Shown here in pieces: positions 1 through 8,168 of a stretch of 64,000 nt of DNA. A program made the position numbers and the translations under genes. Origin of the DNA: JBFHIZ01 sp963666475 (GTDB lineage Bacteria; Bacillota; Clostridia; Lachnospirales; Lachnospiraceae). The stretch lies in contig CAXXJM010000001.1 of NCBI GenBank assembly GCA_963666475.2, forward strand, positions 2,046,001 to 2,110,000. The letters run 5' to 3'. Below the pieces are notes generated by a model. It worked only from the letters and a program-made list of their open reading frames with translations, searched no databases and had not been told where the DNA came from. How positions within the stretch are numbered: position 1 is the stretch's first letter; every line of letters begins with the position of its first letter.

Positions 1-893
1 TTCTCGAAGAAATTCTTTAATGTAAGTAATGCTTCTTCATCAAGTTCTTCAGGAATTGCCTCTCCAAAAATTTCTTTAATAAACATCTGACAAAGCTGTA
101 CTGGTAGTTGATAAATCAGACGACCAATTCCCAATCTGGTATATGGAATGATCTTTTTTTCTATATAGAAAATCTGCCCTACATCCATAGCCATCTTTGC
201 TTCTTTATATGATTTTGATAAATCTTTAATTTCATTCACAATGTTTCCGTAAGAAACGCGTACCGGAACCATAACTTCAGTATCCATCATATCCACAATC
301 ATTTTTGCAATCTGATTCACATCTTCATTTTCTGACAAGTTCTTGATCAATATAATATTTCTCTCATCAACCGCAGTAATATAATCTCCTGATACACTGG
401 TAAACAAACTTTTTAGCATTTCCATGCATTCATTATCTTGATCATACTTTGTTTCAATCAAAAAAACGATACGTTTCTGTTCAATCTCTAAATGTAATTT
501 TTTCGCACGGTTATAGATATCAACCAAAAGCATATTATCTAGAATCAAGTTCTGTAAAAACACATTTACATCATATTTTTCCTGGTACGCAATAATCAAC
601 TGTTGTAACTGAGCAACTGCTATTTTACCAACTGTAAATCCAGCCTCTTCTCCGTTTGCGATTAGTATATATTGAATTCCTGTAGAATTTGCAACTTTAA
701 AAAGCTGATATTTTCCAATAGTCTGCAAATCTGCTGGTGATTTTGCAAATTCAGTTACCATCTTTCTATCTAGCTCCATGTTTTCAAATGTATCAGCGAC
801 AGAATTCCCATCAGTATCTCTAACACATAATTCAATTTTTGTAATTTGAGTTAGCTTATCTAAGCAATTTTGAATAATTTGACTTGTTATCAT
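1..893 (-). CDS. CdaR/PucR-type sugar-responsive transcriptional regulator, 3' truncated by the window edge
   Basis: My reading of the reverse strand gives an open frame starting ATG-ATA-ACA at 893 and running off the left edge (about 297 codons), behind a purine-rich GAAAGGGAG ribosome site. The N-terminal ~130 residues resemble a ligand-sensing domain (motif CVRDTDGNSVAD, then GFTVGKIAVAQLQQL). Residues ~145-260 fit the GGDEF-like middle domain of CdaR regulators (RVSYGN...SYKEAKMAMDVG). The C-terminal PucR helix-turn-helix expected in this family would lie outside the window. Family members respond to sugars or sugar acids, and its position just downstream of the MsmX ATPase gene, separated by a terminator, suggests control of sugar uptake. 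That role is inference. Confidence 0.7.
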   Translation of the reverse strand, partial: MITSQIIQNCLDKLTQITKIELCVRDTDGNSVADTFENMELDRKMVTEFAKSPADLQTIGKYQLFKVANSTGIQYILIANGEEAGFTVGKIAVAQLQQLIIAYQEKYDVNVFLQNLILDNMLLVDIYNRAKKLHLEIEQKRIVFLIETKYDQDNECMEMLKSLFTSVSGDYITAVDERNIILIKNLSENEDVNQIAKMIVDMMDTEVMVPVRVSYGNIVNEIKDLSKSYKEAKMAMDVGQIFYIEKKIIPYTRLGIGRLIYQLPVQLCQMFIKEIFGEAIPEELDEEALLTLKNFFE

Positions 894-961
894 GCATTCT
901 CACTCCCTTTCTAGTTAATCATACGAAAAAAACAATAAAAAATCAACGAAAATATAGAAAG

Positions 962-983
962 AAAAAGGAGCCAACTTGGCTCC
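962..983 (-). terminator. Rho-independent terminator of msmX
   Basis: GGAGCC at 967-972 and GGCTCC at 978-983 form a 6-bp stem with a 5-nt loop. Read on the minus strand the stem is followed by TTTTTC, so it ends the ABC ATPase transcript and separates it from the regulator downstream. Confidence 0.85.
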
Positions 984-1007
984 TCTTCTTACTGGTTGTA
1001 AAATTTC

Positions 1008-2120
1008 TTAGTTTACAATTGTAAGTTCTGTATCTTTATCAAAGATATGAAGTTTTTCTGTATCAATTGCAAATTTCACAGTATCTCCTGGTCTAGCTGT
1101 TGTACGAGAATCAACTCTAGCTGTCATAGGAACTCCTTCGAAATCGAAGTATAAGTAAACTTCTGCACCAAGTAATTCGTATACTTTGATGTCTGTATCA
1201 AATGAGCTTTCTTGTGAAGAAGCAATAAATAATTCAGAATCATTGATGTCTTCTGGACGAATACCAAAAGTAACTTCTTTTCCTACATATCCATCTTCTT
1301 TTACTTTTTTAGCTTTTGATGGTGGCAATTTGAATTTGTTTTCAGCTGTCTGTAAGTAGATGTTTCCATCTTCTTCAACGATCGTAGCATTTACAAAGTT
1401 CATCTGTGGTGATCCCATGAATCCAGCAACGAAAAGGTTTTGTGGTTTTTCGTATAAGTTCTGTGGTGTATCAACCTGTTGAATAATACCATCTTTCAAT
1501 ACAACGATACGGGTACCAAGTGTCATAGCTTCTGTCTGATCATGAGTTACGTAAATGATGGTGGTACCAAGTCTCTGATGTAATTTTGCAATCTCGATAC
1601 GCATCTGGACTCTAAGTTTTGCATCCAAGTTTGAAAGAGGTTCGTCCATCAAGAATACTTTTGGATTACGAACGATAGCACGTCCCATAGCAACACGCTG
1701 TCTCTGTCCACCAGATAATGCTTTTGGTTTACGATCTAACAATGGTTCAAGATCCAAAATCTTAGCTGCTTCACGTACTTGACGATCGATTTCGTCTTTT
1801 GGTACTTTTCTAAGTTTCAAACCAAATGCCATATTCTCATATACTGTCATATGAGGATATAAAGCGTAGTTCTGGAATACCATCGCAATATCTCTATCTT
1901 TTGGTTCCACATCGTTTACTAATTTGTCACCGATATATAATTCACCTGAAGAAATATCTTCTAGTCCTGCGATCATACGTAATGTTGTTGATTTACCACA
2001 TCCTGATGGTCCAACGAAGATGATAAATTCTTTGTCTCCAACCTCTAAAGAGAAATCTTTTACTGCTTCGAATCCGTTAGGATATACTTTGTAAATATTT
2101 TTAATTGATAATCCTGCCAT
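1008..2120 (-). CDS. msmX: MsmX/UgpC-type carbohydrate ABC transporter ATP-binding protein
   Basis: A 370-residue ATPase that powers one or several sugar ABC importers at the cytoplasmic membrane. Walker A GPSGCGKST lies near residues 37-45, the Q-loop FQNYALYPH near 82-90, the signature LSGGQ near 135, and Walker B VFLMDEPLSNLDAKLR near 155. A MalK-type C-terminal TOBE/regulatory domain covers ~235-370. The length is normal for the family. The start has a clean AAGGAG site 6 nt upstream. No permease or binding-protein genes are adjacent, which is typical of shared ATPases such as MsmX of Bacillus subtilis that energise distant importers. UgpC is an equivalent database name; the exact substrate cannot be read from sequence. 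Confidence 0.9.
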   Translation of the reverse strand: MAGLSIKNIYKVYPNGFEAVKDFSLEVGDKEFIIFVGPSGCGKSTTLRMIAGLEDISSGELYIGDKLVNDVEPKDRDIAMVFQNYALYPHMTVYENMAFGLKLRKVPKDEIDRQVREAAKILDLEPLLDRKPKALSGGQRQRVAMGRAIVRNPKVFLMDEPLSNLDAKLRVQMRIEIAKLHQRLGTTIIYVTHDQTEAMTLGTRIVVLKDGIIQQVDTPQNLYEKPQNLFVAGFMGSPQMNFVNATIVEEDGNIYLQTAENKFKLPPSKAKKVKEDGYVGKEVTFGIRPEDINDSELFIASSQESSFDTDIKVYELLGAEVYLYFDFEGVPMTARVDSRTTARPGDTVKFAIDTEKLHIFDKDTELTIVN

Positions 2121-2301
2121 TTTGTCTCCTTTTCACAACCTAAATATAAAGTAATCATGTTAGAGTAAGTATATCGAATACAAAGCATTTCCGCCATATA
2201 CTGAATTCACAAAGAATTACCCCATTCCTAAACAAACTGCTATTTTGAAAATTAAGTAGGGCAAAATGTTTAGAAAAGTTTTTTTGCCTTGTGCAATTTG
2301 C

Positions 2302-2772
2302 TCAAATTCTTGGAATTTTCTTTTTCATTGGCAAATATACAATTCCATCAGTTTCCTTTAATTCTGATACTTGTTCGAAATCTAATTTCTGATAAAATGA
2401 CACAGCGGATGGTGCAGCATTGACTGTTAAGGCATCATAAATATTTTCCTTTTTTAAATGTAAACACATTTCGTCAATCAGTTTTCTTCCGATTCCTTGC
2501 TTATGATAACTTTTTTCTACAAATAGCAGTGACAAATGATTTCCATTTCTCATGGAAATCATTCCCACTAATTGTTCATCCTGCTCTGCAACTTTGACGA
2601 TGTACTTCCCAGTCAAAAATAGTTTGTATAAATTACTATTTGTAATGAACGCAAAAAAACTATTAGTACCTTCTGTGGAATATTCCCCCGCCTCAAATTT
2701 TAGGTAGGTTCTCCACGCGAGTCCCATAATTTCTTCCCACTCTTCTTTTTTTGCATCGCGTACAATTAACAA
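2302..2772 (-). CDS. GNAT family N-acetyltransferase
   Basis: A 156-residue GNAT-fold protein. The acetyl-CoA binding stretch YHKQGIGRKLIDEM (Q/R-x-x-G-x-G/A) lies near residues 87-100, preceded by the beta-strand HLSLLFVEKSY, and the C-terminal AAPSAVSFYQKLDFEQ is typical of the fold. The start is TTG at 2772, overlapping the metG stop by 7 nt. A GGAG ribosome site inside the last metG codons sits 7 nt before the TTG, so translation is probably coupled to metG. Substrate unknown. Confidence 0.8.
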   Translation of the reverse strand: MLIVRDAKKEEWEEIMGLAWRTYLKFEAGEYSTEGTNSFFAFITNSNLYKLFLTGKYIVKVAEQDEQLVGMISMRNGNHLSLLFVEKSYHKQGIGRKLIDEMCLHLKKENIYDALTVNAAPSAVSFYQKLDFEQVSELKETDGIVYLPMKKKIPRI

Positions 2773-4733
2773 ATTTCTGCTCCTGAAGGCATTTCCTTCT
2801 CAGATACCATAAGTCCTAGATTTCCTTCTGCATCCTCAGCACATAATAACATTCCTTCGGATACAACACCTGCTAGTGTTGCTGGTTTTAAATTCACAAG
2901 AACCATGACCTTTTTACCAACCATCTCCTCTGCAGAGTAAAATGATTTAATTCCAGACACGATCTGTTTCACCTGATTGCCAATCTTGACCTGTGAACAA
3001 AGTAATTTTTTGGATTTCTTTACTTCTTCACACGCAATTACTTCACCAATTTGAAATTGCATTTTCATAAAATCATCATATGTTATTTCTTCTTTTGGTT
3101 CAATATTGATTACGGCCTCTTCTATTTCTGCTTCTTCACTCGCTTCTTTTTGTGCCGCTTGCGTGGCTTCAATAACTTCTACTTTTTCCATAACTTCCTT
3201 CAAATCTTTTCTGGCAAAAAGAATTTCTGGTGCGTCGGTAACTTTTGTATTGGAAGGATATAATGCTGTTTGGTCAAGTACATCCCAACTTCTAAGTTCT
3301 GTATTTAACTGCTTTGCAATTTTTTCAGCAGAATCAGGCATGAACGCCTGTAGTAAAGAAGCGCCCACAACAATACTGTCTACTAGATTATATAGTACCG
3401 TTTCTAAACGTTCTTGCTTTGCTTCATCTTTTGCAAGAATCCATGGTTCTGTTTCATCAATATATTTGTTGCAACGTTTAAATAAAACAAAGATTTCTGT
3501 TAATGCATCAGCAACTCGCAGTTCATCCATTTTGTGAATTACTTTTAGTTTGGTAGCAGATACCACTTCTTTTAAAGCTGCATCAACGTCTTCTACGATT
3601 CCTTTATCACATACATTTCCCGCAAAATATTTATTACTCATAGAAATTGTACGGTTTACAAGATTTCCAAGTGTATTTGCTAAATCTGTGTTAATTCTCT
3701 CAACCAAAAGTTCCCAGGTGATTACACCATCGTTATCAAAAGGCATCTCATGTAATAAGAAATAGCGAACCGCATCAACTCCAAAGATGTCTACCAAGTC
3801 ATCTGCATAGATTACGTTTCCTTTTGATTTACTCATTTTTCCACTTCCTTGAAGCAACCATGGGTGTCCAAAGATTTGTTTTGGAAGTGGCTCGTCAAGA
3901 GCCATCAGGAAGATTGGCCAATATATGGTGTGAAATCTGACAATGTCTTTTCCAATCAAATGTAAATCTGCAGGCCACAACTTTTGATACTGCTCCGCGC
4001 TGTCTTCCCCACAGTGATATCCAATTCCTGTGATGTAATTTGTAAGAGCGTCCAACCACACATATACAACATGCTTCTCATCAAAGTCTACAGGAATTCC
4101 CCATTTGAAAGACGTTCTTGATACACACAAATCTTGCAATCCTGGTTTCAAGAAGTTATTCATCATTTCATTTTTTCTAGATACTGGTTGAATAAATTCT
4201 GGATGTGTTTCGATGTGCTCGATTAGACGATCGGCATACTTGCTCATACGGAAGAAATAGGCTTCCTCTTTTGCTGGCTCGACTGGGCCGCCGCAGTCTG
4301 GACATTTTCCATCAACCAATTGTGATTCCGTCCAAAAAGATTCACAAGGAGTACAGTACATACCTTCATAAGAACTTTTATAGATATCTCCTTGTTCATA
4401 TAGTCGTTTGAAGATCTTTTGAACCTGCTCCTCATGATCGGTATCCGTCGTACGGATAAATTTATCATACCCTGTATTCATGAGATCCCATAAATCTTTA
4501 ATGTTTCCAGCCACCTGATCGACATATTCTTTAGGTGAAATACCGGCCGCTTCAGCTTTCATTTCTATTTTTTGACCATGTTCGTCTGTTCCAGTCTGAA
4601 AAAAAACATCATAGCCTTCCTGTCTTTTAAATCTTGCGATACTGTCTGCTAAAACAATCTCATAAATATTTCCAATATGAGGTTTTGCTGAAGCATATGC
4701 AATTGCAGTTGTAATGTAATACTTTTTGTTCAT
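2766..4733 (-). CDS. metG: Methionine--tRNA ligase (MetRS) with C-terminal tRNA-binding domain
   Basis: Charges tRNA-Met in the cytosol. 655 residues. The class I signature HIGN is at 19-22, a four-cysteine zinc knuckle (CTPC ... CPDC) near 128-147, and KMSKSKGN near 300. An EMAPII/Trbp111-like tRNA-binding domain occupies about 550-655 (MKMQFQIGEVIACEEVKKSKK, then SGIKSFYSAEEMVGKKVM). This is the two-domain form usual in Clostridia. Expression is predicted to be controlled by the T-box leader immediately upstream (4792-5060), whose specifier is a Met codon. Confidence 0.97.
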   Translation of the reverse strand: MNKKYYITTAIAYASAKPHIGNIYEIVLADSIARFKRQEGYDVFFQTGTDEHGQKIEMKAEAAGISPKEYVDQVAGNIKDLWDLMNTGYDKFIRTTDTDHEEQVQKIFKRLYEQGDIYKSSYEGMYCTPCESFWTESQLVDGKCPDCGGPVEPAKEEAYFFRMSKYADRLIEHIETHPEFIQPVSRKNEMMNNFLKPGLQDLCVSRTSFKWGIPVDFDEKHVVYVWLDALTNYITGIGYHCGEDSAEQYQKLWPADLHLIGKDIVRFHTIYWPIFLMALDEPLPKQIFGHPWLLQGSGKMSKSKGNVIYADDLVDIFGVDAVRYFLLHEMPFDNDGVITWELLVERINTDLANTLGNLVNRTISMSNKYFAGNVCDKGIVEDVDAALKEVVSATKLKVIHKMDELRVADALTEIFVLFKRCNKYIDETEPWILAKDEAKQERLETVLYNLVDSIVVGASLLQAFMPDSAEKIAKQLNTELRSWDVLDQTALYPSNTKVTDAPEILFARKDLKEVMEKVEVIEATQAAQKEASEEAEIEEAVINIEPKEEITYDDFMKMQFQIGEVIACEEVKKSKKLLCSQVKIGNQVKQIVSGIKSFYSAEEMVGKKVMVLVNLKPATLAGVVSEGMLLCAEDAEGNLGLMVSEKEMPSGAEIC

Positions 4734-4791
4734 AATAAATAATCACTCCTCTTTTCTTGTTTTTGGCAAAGTACTCAAACTGTTAGAAAAT

Positions 4792-5060
4792 AAAAAAAGC
4801 CTTCCTGCACAGTTGCAAGAAGGCGTATAAACGCGGTACCACTTCTTTTCTCTTTTTTCTTGCGAAAAAAGACTTCGATCTCAATCACATTCTTGCAATT
4901 AAGACATACGCTATAACAGGCGAACCTGTCGCAGCCTTGCAGTCGAACTGTTCGGTGCGCTACTCAGAAGCCATCTTCCATTCATTTTCTCCGCATTTTT
5001 CTCAGCAATCAAAATGCTCTCTGTACTGTTCCAATCAATGTACTTTCTTCGTCAAAGTCT
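4792..5060 (-). promoter_or_regulatory. T-box riboswitch leader of metG (Met specifier)
   Basis: On the minus strand the leader holds, in order: the Stem I start GACGAAGAAAGTAC, the distal AGAGAG element, the 3' side of Stem I, the T-box core GAAGTGGTACCGCG (4832-4845), and a terminator GCCTTCTTGCA...AGGAAGGC with a T7 tail (4792-4824). In Stem I, GAAG pairs with CTTC and CATT with AATG, bracketing an internal loop with AGTA on one side and GAAGATGG on the other. The ATG in that loop (4972-4974) is a Met specifier followed by a purine, agreeing with metG downstream. Uncharged tRNA-Met should stabilise the antiterminator and allow metG transcription. Confidence 0.93.
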
Positions 5061-5068
5061 TTATCTTT

Positions 5069-5106
5069 ATGTGATATAGCCTATCACATGTAATTTTACA
5101 TGTCAA
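5069..5106 (-). promoter_or_regulatory. Promoter region of the metG T-box transcript with an 8-bp inverted repeat
   Basis: The minus strand carries a -35-like TTGACA at 5106-5101, about 45 nt before the T-box start. Downstream of it ATGTGATA/TATCACAT (5069-5076 and 5082-5089) forms an 8-bp inverted repeat with a 5-nt spacer. No strong -10 is visible at the ideal spacing; TAGGCT or TATATC are candidates. Confidence 0.4.
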
Positions 5107-5114
5107 TTTGTATC

Positions 5115-5242
5115 TGTTCAGAGCCAAGTATATTTTTAAATCCAACGTGAATAATGTATACATTTTCTTTACGTTGGATTTAAAAATATATTGGGCGGAT
5201 ACGCCCACCATCAAAAATCTATTTTTGATGGTGCTCTGAACA
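5115..5242. repeat. Cloverleaf-like nested inverted-repeat element
   Basis: An outer 10-bp inverted repeat (TGTTCAGAGC at 5115-5124 and GCTCTGAACA at 5233-5242) closes three internal perfect hairpins. These are a 20-bp stem (5129-5148 with 5171-5190), a 5-bp GC stem GGGCG-GATA-CGCCC (5193-5206), and a 12-bp stem ACCATCAAAAAT/ATTTTTGATGGT with a 2-nt loop (5207-5232). No coding frame of note is present. It lies between asnS and the metG promoter. Confidence 0.85.
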
Positions 5243-5244
5243 AT

Positions 5245-5337
5245 GAAGTTCTCACTGGTGGTGAGGTTCTCACTGGTGGTGAAGTTCTCACTGGCGGTGA
5301 GAACCTCGCTGAAAGTGAGATTAGCGCTAAAAGCGAG
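5245..5337. repeat. Three 18-bp tandem repeats plus flanking hairpins downstream of asnS
   Basis: Units of the form GARGTTCTCACTGGYGGT occur at 5245-5262, 5263-5280 and 5281-5298. The end of the last unit pairs with what follows: GTTCTCAC (5284-5291) with GTGAGAAC (5297-5304). A second hairpin, CTCGCT (5305-5310) with AGCGAG (5332-5337), follows. No T-tract terminator for asnS is seen, so these structures may serve as its 3' end; that is inference. Confidence 0.8.
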
Positions 5338-5363
5338 ACAACACGAAACAACCGCTACACAGA

Positions 5364-6755
5364 TTATAGTTCGCAGTTATTTACCGTTCTAGGAAAAGGT
5401 ACCACGTCTCTTATATTGCTCATTCCAGTCAAATACATAACGCAACGTTCAAAACCTAGTCCAAAACCTGCATGCCTTGCGGATCCGTATTTTCTTAGAT
5501 CCAGGTAGAATTCATATTCTTCTGGAGAAAGATTGCTTTCTTTCATACGACGTACCAAAGTATCATAGTCATCTTCTCTCTGACTTCCACCAATAATTTC
5601 ACCAATTCCCGGAACCAGACAGTCCATTGCTGCTACTGTTTTTTCATCCTCATTTAATTTCATATAGAAAGCTTTGATTTCTTTTGGGTAATCTGTAACA
5701 AATACTGGACGCTTAAATTCCTGCTCAGTTAAAAACCTTTCATGTTCCGTTTGCAAATCACATCCCCAAGACACTTTATATTCAAATTCATCATTATGTT
5801 TTTCAAGAATTGCAATTGCATCGGTATAGGTAACTCTTCCAAAGTCTGCTGCCACCACATTTTTCAAGCGTTCAATCAACCCTTTGTCAATGAACTGATT
5901 AAAAAATTCCATTTCCTCTGGTGCATGCTCCAACACATAATTAATAATGTACTTGATCATGCTCTCTGCAAGCATCATATCATCTTTTAAATCTGCAAAT
6001 GCTATTTCTGGTTCAATCATCCAAAATTCTGCAGCATGACGAGTCGTATTTGAATTCTCTGCACGAAATGTTGGCCCAAATGTATATATGTTTTTAAATG
6101 CCATTGCATAGGTTTCACCGTTTAGTTGTCCACTTACAGTAAGATTCGTTGGTTTAGAAAAAAAGTCTTTGGAATAATCTACCATACCATCTTCTGTTCT
6201 TGGAATTTTATCCAAATCCATGGTCGTGACCTGGAACATTTCACCAGCTCCTTCACAGTCACTTCCCGTAATGATTGGAGTATGAACATATACAAAATCT
6301 CTTTCTTGAAAGAATTTATGGATTGCAAAAGCAATCTGTGAACGCACTCGAAATACAGCTTCAAACGTATTTGTTCTAGGACGCAAATGTGATATGGTAC
6401 GAAGATACTCAAACGTATGTCTTTTCTTTTGTAATGGATATGCTGGATCAGATGCGCCCTCTATTACAACTTCTGTTGCTTGCATCTCAAATTTTTGTTT
6501 TGCATCCGGTGTTTCAACAATGATACCTTTACAAATTAATGCTGCTCCGACATTTACTTTGTTGATTTCTGCAAAATTTTCTAATTCTCCATCATACACA
6601 ATTTGTAATGGTTCAAAAAAAGTACCATCATTGACTACAATGAATCCTACATTTTTTGATGCTCGAATACTTCTCACCCATCCACCTATTGTAATTTCTT
6701 TATTAATATAATCTTTTTCATTTCGAAATAATTCTCTTATATCTACTATATTCAT
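5364..6755 (-). CDS. asnS: Asparagine--tRNA ligase
   Basis: Class IIb synthetase of 463 residues that charges tRNA-Asn. The N-terminal OB-fold anticodon-binding domain spans ~1-110 (GGWVRSIRASKNVGFIVVNDGT). Class II motif 2 is seen as FRAENSNTTRHAAEFWMIEPE near 230-250, and motif 3 as GFGLGFERCVMYLTG near residue 440. Length and C-terminus (NIRDVVPFPRTVNNCEL) are standard for AsnRS; the aspartyl enzyme lacks this ending. Unlike metG, its 5' region (6756-6867) shows no T-box core. The 3' side runs into the repeat cluster at 5115-5337. Confidence 0.95.
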   Translation of the reverse strand: MNIVDIRELFRNEKDYINKEITIGGWVRSIRASKNVGFIVVNDGTFFEPLQIVYDGELENFAEINKVNVGAALICKGIIVETPDAKQKFEMQATEVVIEGASDPAYPLQKKRHTFEYLRTISHLRPRTNTFEAVFRVRSQIAFAIHKFFQERDFVYVHTPIITGSDCEGAGEMFQVTTMDLDKIPRTEDGMVDYSKDFFSKPTNLTVSGQLNGETYAMAFKNIYTFGPTFRAENSNTTRHAAEFWMIEPEIAFADLKDDMMLAESMIKYIINYVLEHAPEEMEFFNQFIDKGLIERLKNVVAADFGRVTYTDAIAILEKHNDEFEYKVSWGCDLQTEHERFLTEQEFKRPVFVTDYPKEIKAFYMKLNEDEKTVAAMDCLVPGIGEIIGGSQREDDYDTLVRRMKESNLSPEEYEFYLDLRKYGSARHAGFGLGFERCVMYLTGMSNIRDVVPFPRTVNNCEL

Positions 6756-6867
6756 CCTCTATTTCTTCTTTCTTTGATTGTGAATTCTTATAGGAAATGA
6801 ATTCCTTTCAATTTTGTCGTTGATTTGTATCTCGTCAAACAATCAATATCAAAACATGTATCTTTTT

Positions 6868-7347
6868 TCAAATGATTCTATTCGTTTCTAATAAAAATTT
6901 TTCTAATATAACTGCAGCATGTCCAATAATCTCTTCACATGGTCTCACATCATAATAGGATTCTGTTCTCTTTTCAGGAATCGGACTTTCTCTTTTTTGA
7001 TCTAGTCCTAATAGTTCTCTACATATAATAGAACCACAACAAGTTTCCATCTCTAAAGCAAGCCCCTGAACATGTTCATATAAAACCGCTTTTCTATCGT
7101 CATCGCTAGGACTATCATATCCTTCCACGCATCCCAACACCATGAACATTCCTGTGACTGCTCCACAGACTTCACGAAGACGTCCCATTCCTCCACCAAA
7201 TGCTGAAGAAAACTTGGCAGCTGTACTTTGATCGAATCCATGGACATCTGAGAACGCCAAAAAAAGAGACTGTGAACAATTCCACCCGTCTCTGAAATTC
7301 TTCATTGCCAATACCGCATGTGGGCTGTCTTTCAAATGTTCCTTCAT
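6868..7347 (-). CDS. C_GCAxxG_C_C family protein
   Basis: A 159-residue cysteine-rich protein of the C_GCAxxG_C_C family (putative redox or metal-binding, function unsettled). The diagnostic cysteines are visible: CSQSLF near residue 24, VCGAVTGMFMVLGC near 60-73, and ETCCGSIICRELLG near 101-114. It begins with ATG at 7347 and lies between asnS and acpP on the same strand; no functional link to either is evident. Confidence 0.8.
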   Translation of the reverse strand: MKEHLKDSPHAVLAMKNFRDGWNCSQSLFLAFSDVHGFDQSTAAKFSSAFGGGMGRLREVCGAVTGMFMVLGCVEGYDSPSDDDRKAVLYEHVQGLALEMETCCGSIICRELLGLDQKRESPIPEKRTESYYDVRPCEEIIGHAAVILEKFLLETNRII

Positions 7348-7365
7348 TTTCTCTCCATAATCTTT

Positions 7366-7405
7366 ATTTAATAAAAATAAAGTGGTTCTCAGTAATGAAA
7401 ACCAC
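7366..7405 (-). terminator. Terminator of acpP
   Basis: GTGGTT (7382-7387) and AACCAC (7400-7405) form a stem. On the minus strand it is followed by a T-rich tail, TTTATTTTTATT. It lies directly after the acyl carrier protein gene. Confidence 0.65.
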
Positions 7406-7418
7406 TCGTAAAATCTTA

Positions 7419-7652
7419 TTAAACTTCAACCCCTGCTTCAGTAAGGTAATTTACTACAGCGCCAACAGTTGTCAGTTTTTCTAAATCTTCTTGCGCGATT
7501 GTGATTGAATATTCAGATTCAATTTCCATAATCAATTCATATAAATCCAATGAATCTGCTCCAAGATCTTCTTTAAATTTTGTATCCATTGTCACATCTG
7601 ACACATCAAGACTTAACTTGTCTTCGATAATTTCTTTTATTTTTTCTAACAT
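7419..7652 (-). CDS. acpP: Acyl carrier protein
   Basis: A 77-residue acyl carrier protein for fatty-acid biosynthesis. The phosphopantetheine attachment motif GADSLDLYELIM (Ser in DSL) lies near residues 32-43, and the charge-rich helix pattern is standard. I place the start at ATG 7652 because GTGGAGG just upstream is its ribosome site; a longer GTG-initiated version would use that site as codons. It stands alone without fab genes, so it may be a second, dedicated carrier. Confidence 0.92.
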   Translation of the reverse strand: MLEKIKEIIEDKLSLDVSDVTMDTKFKEDLGADSLDLYELIMEIESEYSITIAQEDLEKLTTVGAVVNYLTEAGVEV

Positions 7653-7768
7653 TTTTGCCTCCACTTTTTAGGGATTACCTATATTGTCTTTTCTAGGAAA
7701 GTATAGTCTTTTCGCTACTTTTTGTCAACTCTACAACGAATAACATCCTAGTATCGAAGATTCGACTT

Positions 7769-8002
7769 TTACTTATTTACTACATAATCTAATAGTTTTA
7801 AAGTATCTTGTGGATCTTCACAAATAAGTTCAATATCGATCTTTTCAGTTAGATCAAAAATTTTTGTTAGCGACACAAATTGACATAGTTTTGATTTTAA
7901 ATTTAAACGGTCTCCTTCACTTGTAATCAACTCAACTTTACCTTTGCATCCATCTACTACTTCAAAAAATTTCTGTGTATCTGTAATATTCATGATTTTC
8001 AT
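7769..8002 (-). CDS. HPr-like protein without the phosphorylatable histidine
   Basis: A 77-residue protein with the HPr-like pattern LNLKSKLCQFVSL in the middle and an acidic C-terminal helix (PQDTLKLLDYVV). In HPr of the sugar phosphotransferase system the active histidine lies in a GLHARP motif near residue 15; here that region reads FFEVVDGCKG and has no histidine anywhere. It is therefore unlikely to be a phosphocarrier and may be a regulatory or structural relative. GGAGG lies 8 nt before the ATG. It is divergent from the PerR-like gene, sharing its 5' region. Confidence 0.6.
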   Translation of the reverse strand: MKIMNITDTQKFFEVVDGCKGKVELITSEGDRLNLKSKLCQFVSLTKIFDLTEKIDIELICEDPQDTLKLLDYVVNK

Positions 8003-8075
8003 GTCATTTCCTCCTTATTTTTATAATTGTTCTTATAAGTATTATTACTATTATTTTAAGAAGATTAAAAAATTT

Positions 8076-8141
8076 TGTCAATTACTATTGACAGTTTATT
8101 TAAAAAGTATTATTCTGTTAAAGAAATCAGTAATAATTACT
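8076..8141 (+). promoter_or_regulatory. Promoter and candidate PerR/Fur operator of the perR-like-rubrerythrin operon
   Basis: TTGACA (8088-8093) and TATTCT (8111-8116) form a sigma-A type promoter with 17-bp spacing. A 6-1-6 palindrome AGTAATAATTACT (8129-8141) sits at the expected transcription start and resembles a PerR/Fur box. A second palindrome, TGTCAAT-4-ATTGACA (8076-8093), overlaps the -35 hexamer. The layout suggests autorepression. Confidence 0.6.
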
Positions 8142-8168
8142 ATTTTTATTTTGAAAGGGATTGAGACT

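Noticed and set aside
2254..2290. Possible terminator GGCAAAA/TTTTGCC after the GNAT gene
   Set aside because: Weak stem and no T-tract on the minus strand.
3106..3537. Plus-strand open frame of 143 codons in metG
   Set aside because: Serine-rich antisense shadow of a strongly conserved gene.
5364..6867. T-box for asnS
   Set aside because: No GGTACCGCG-type core or leader structure upstream of asnS; the T-box in this area belongs to metG.
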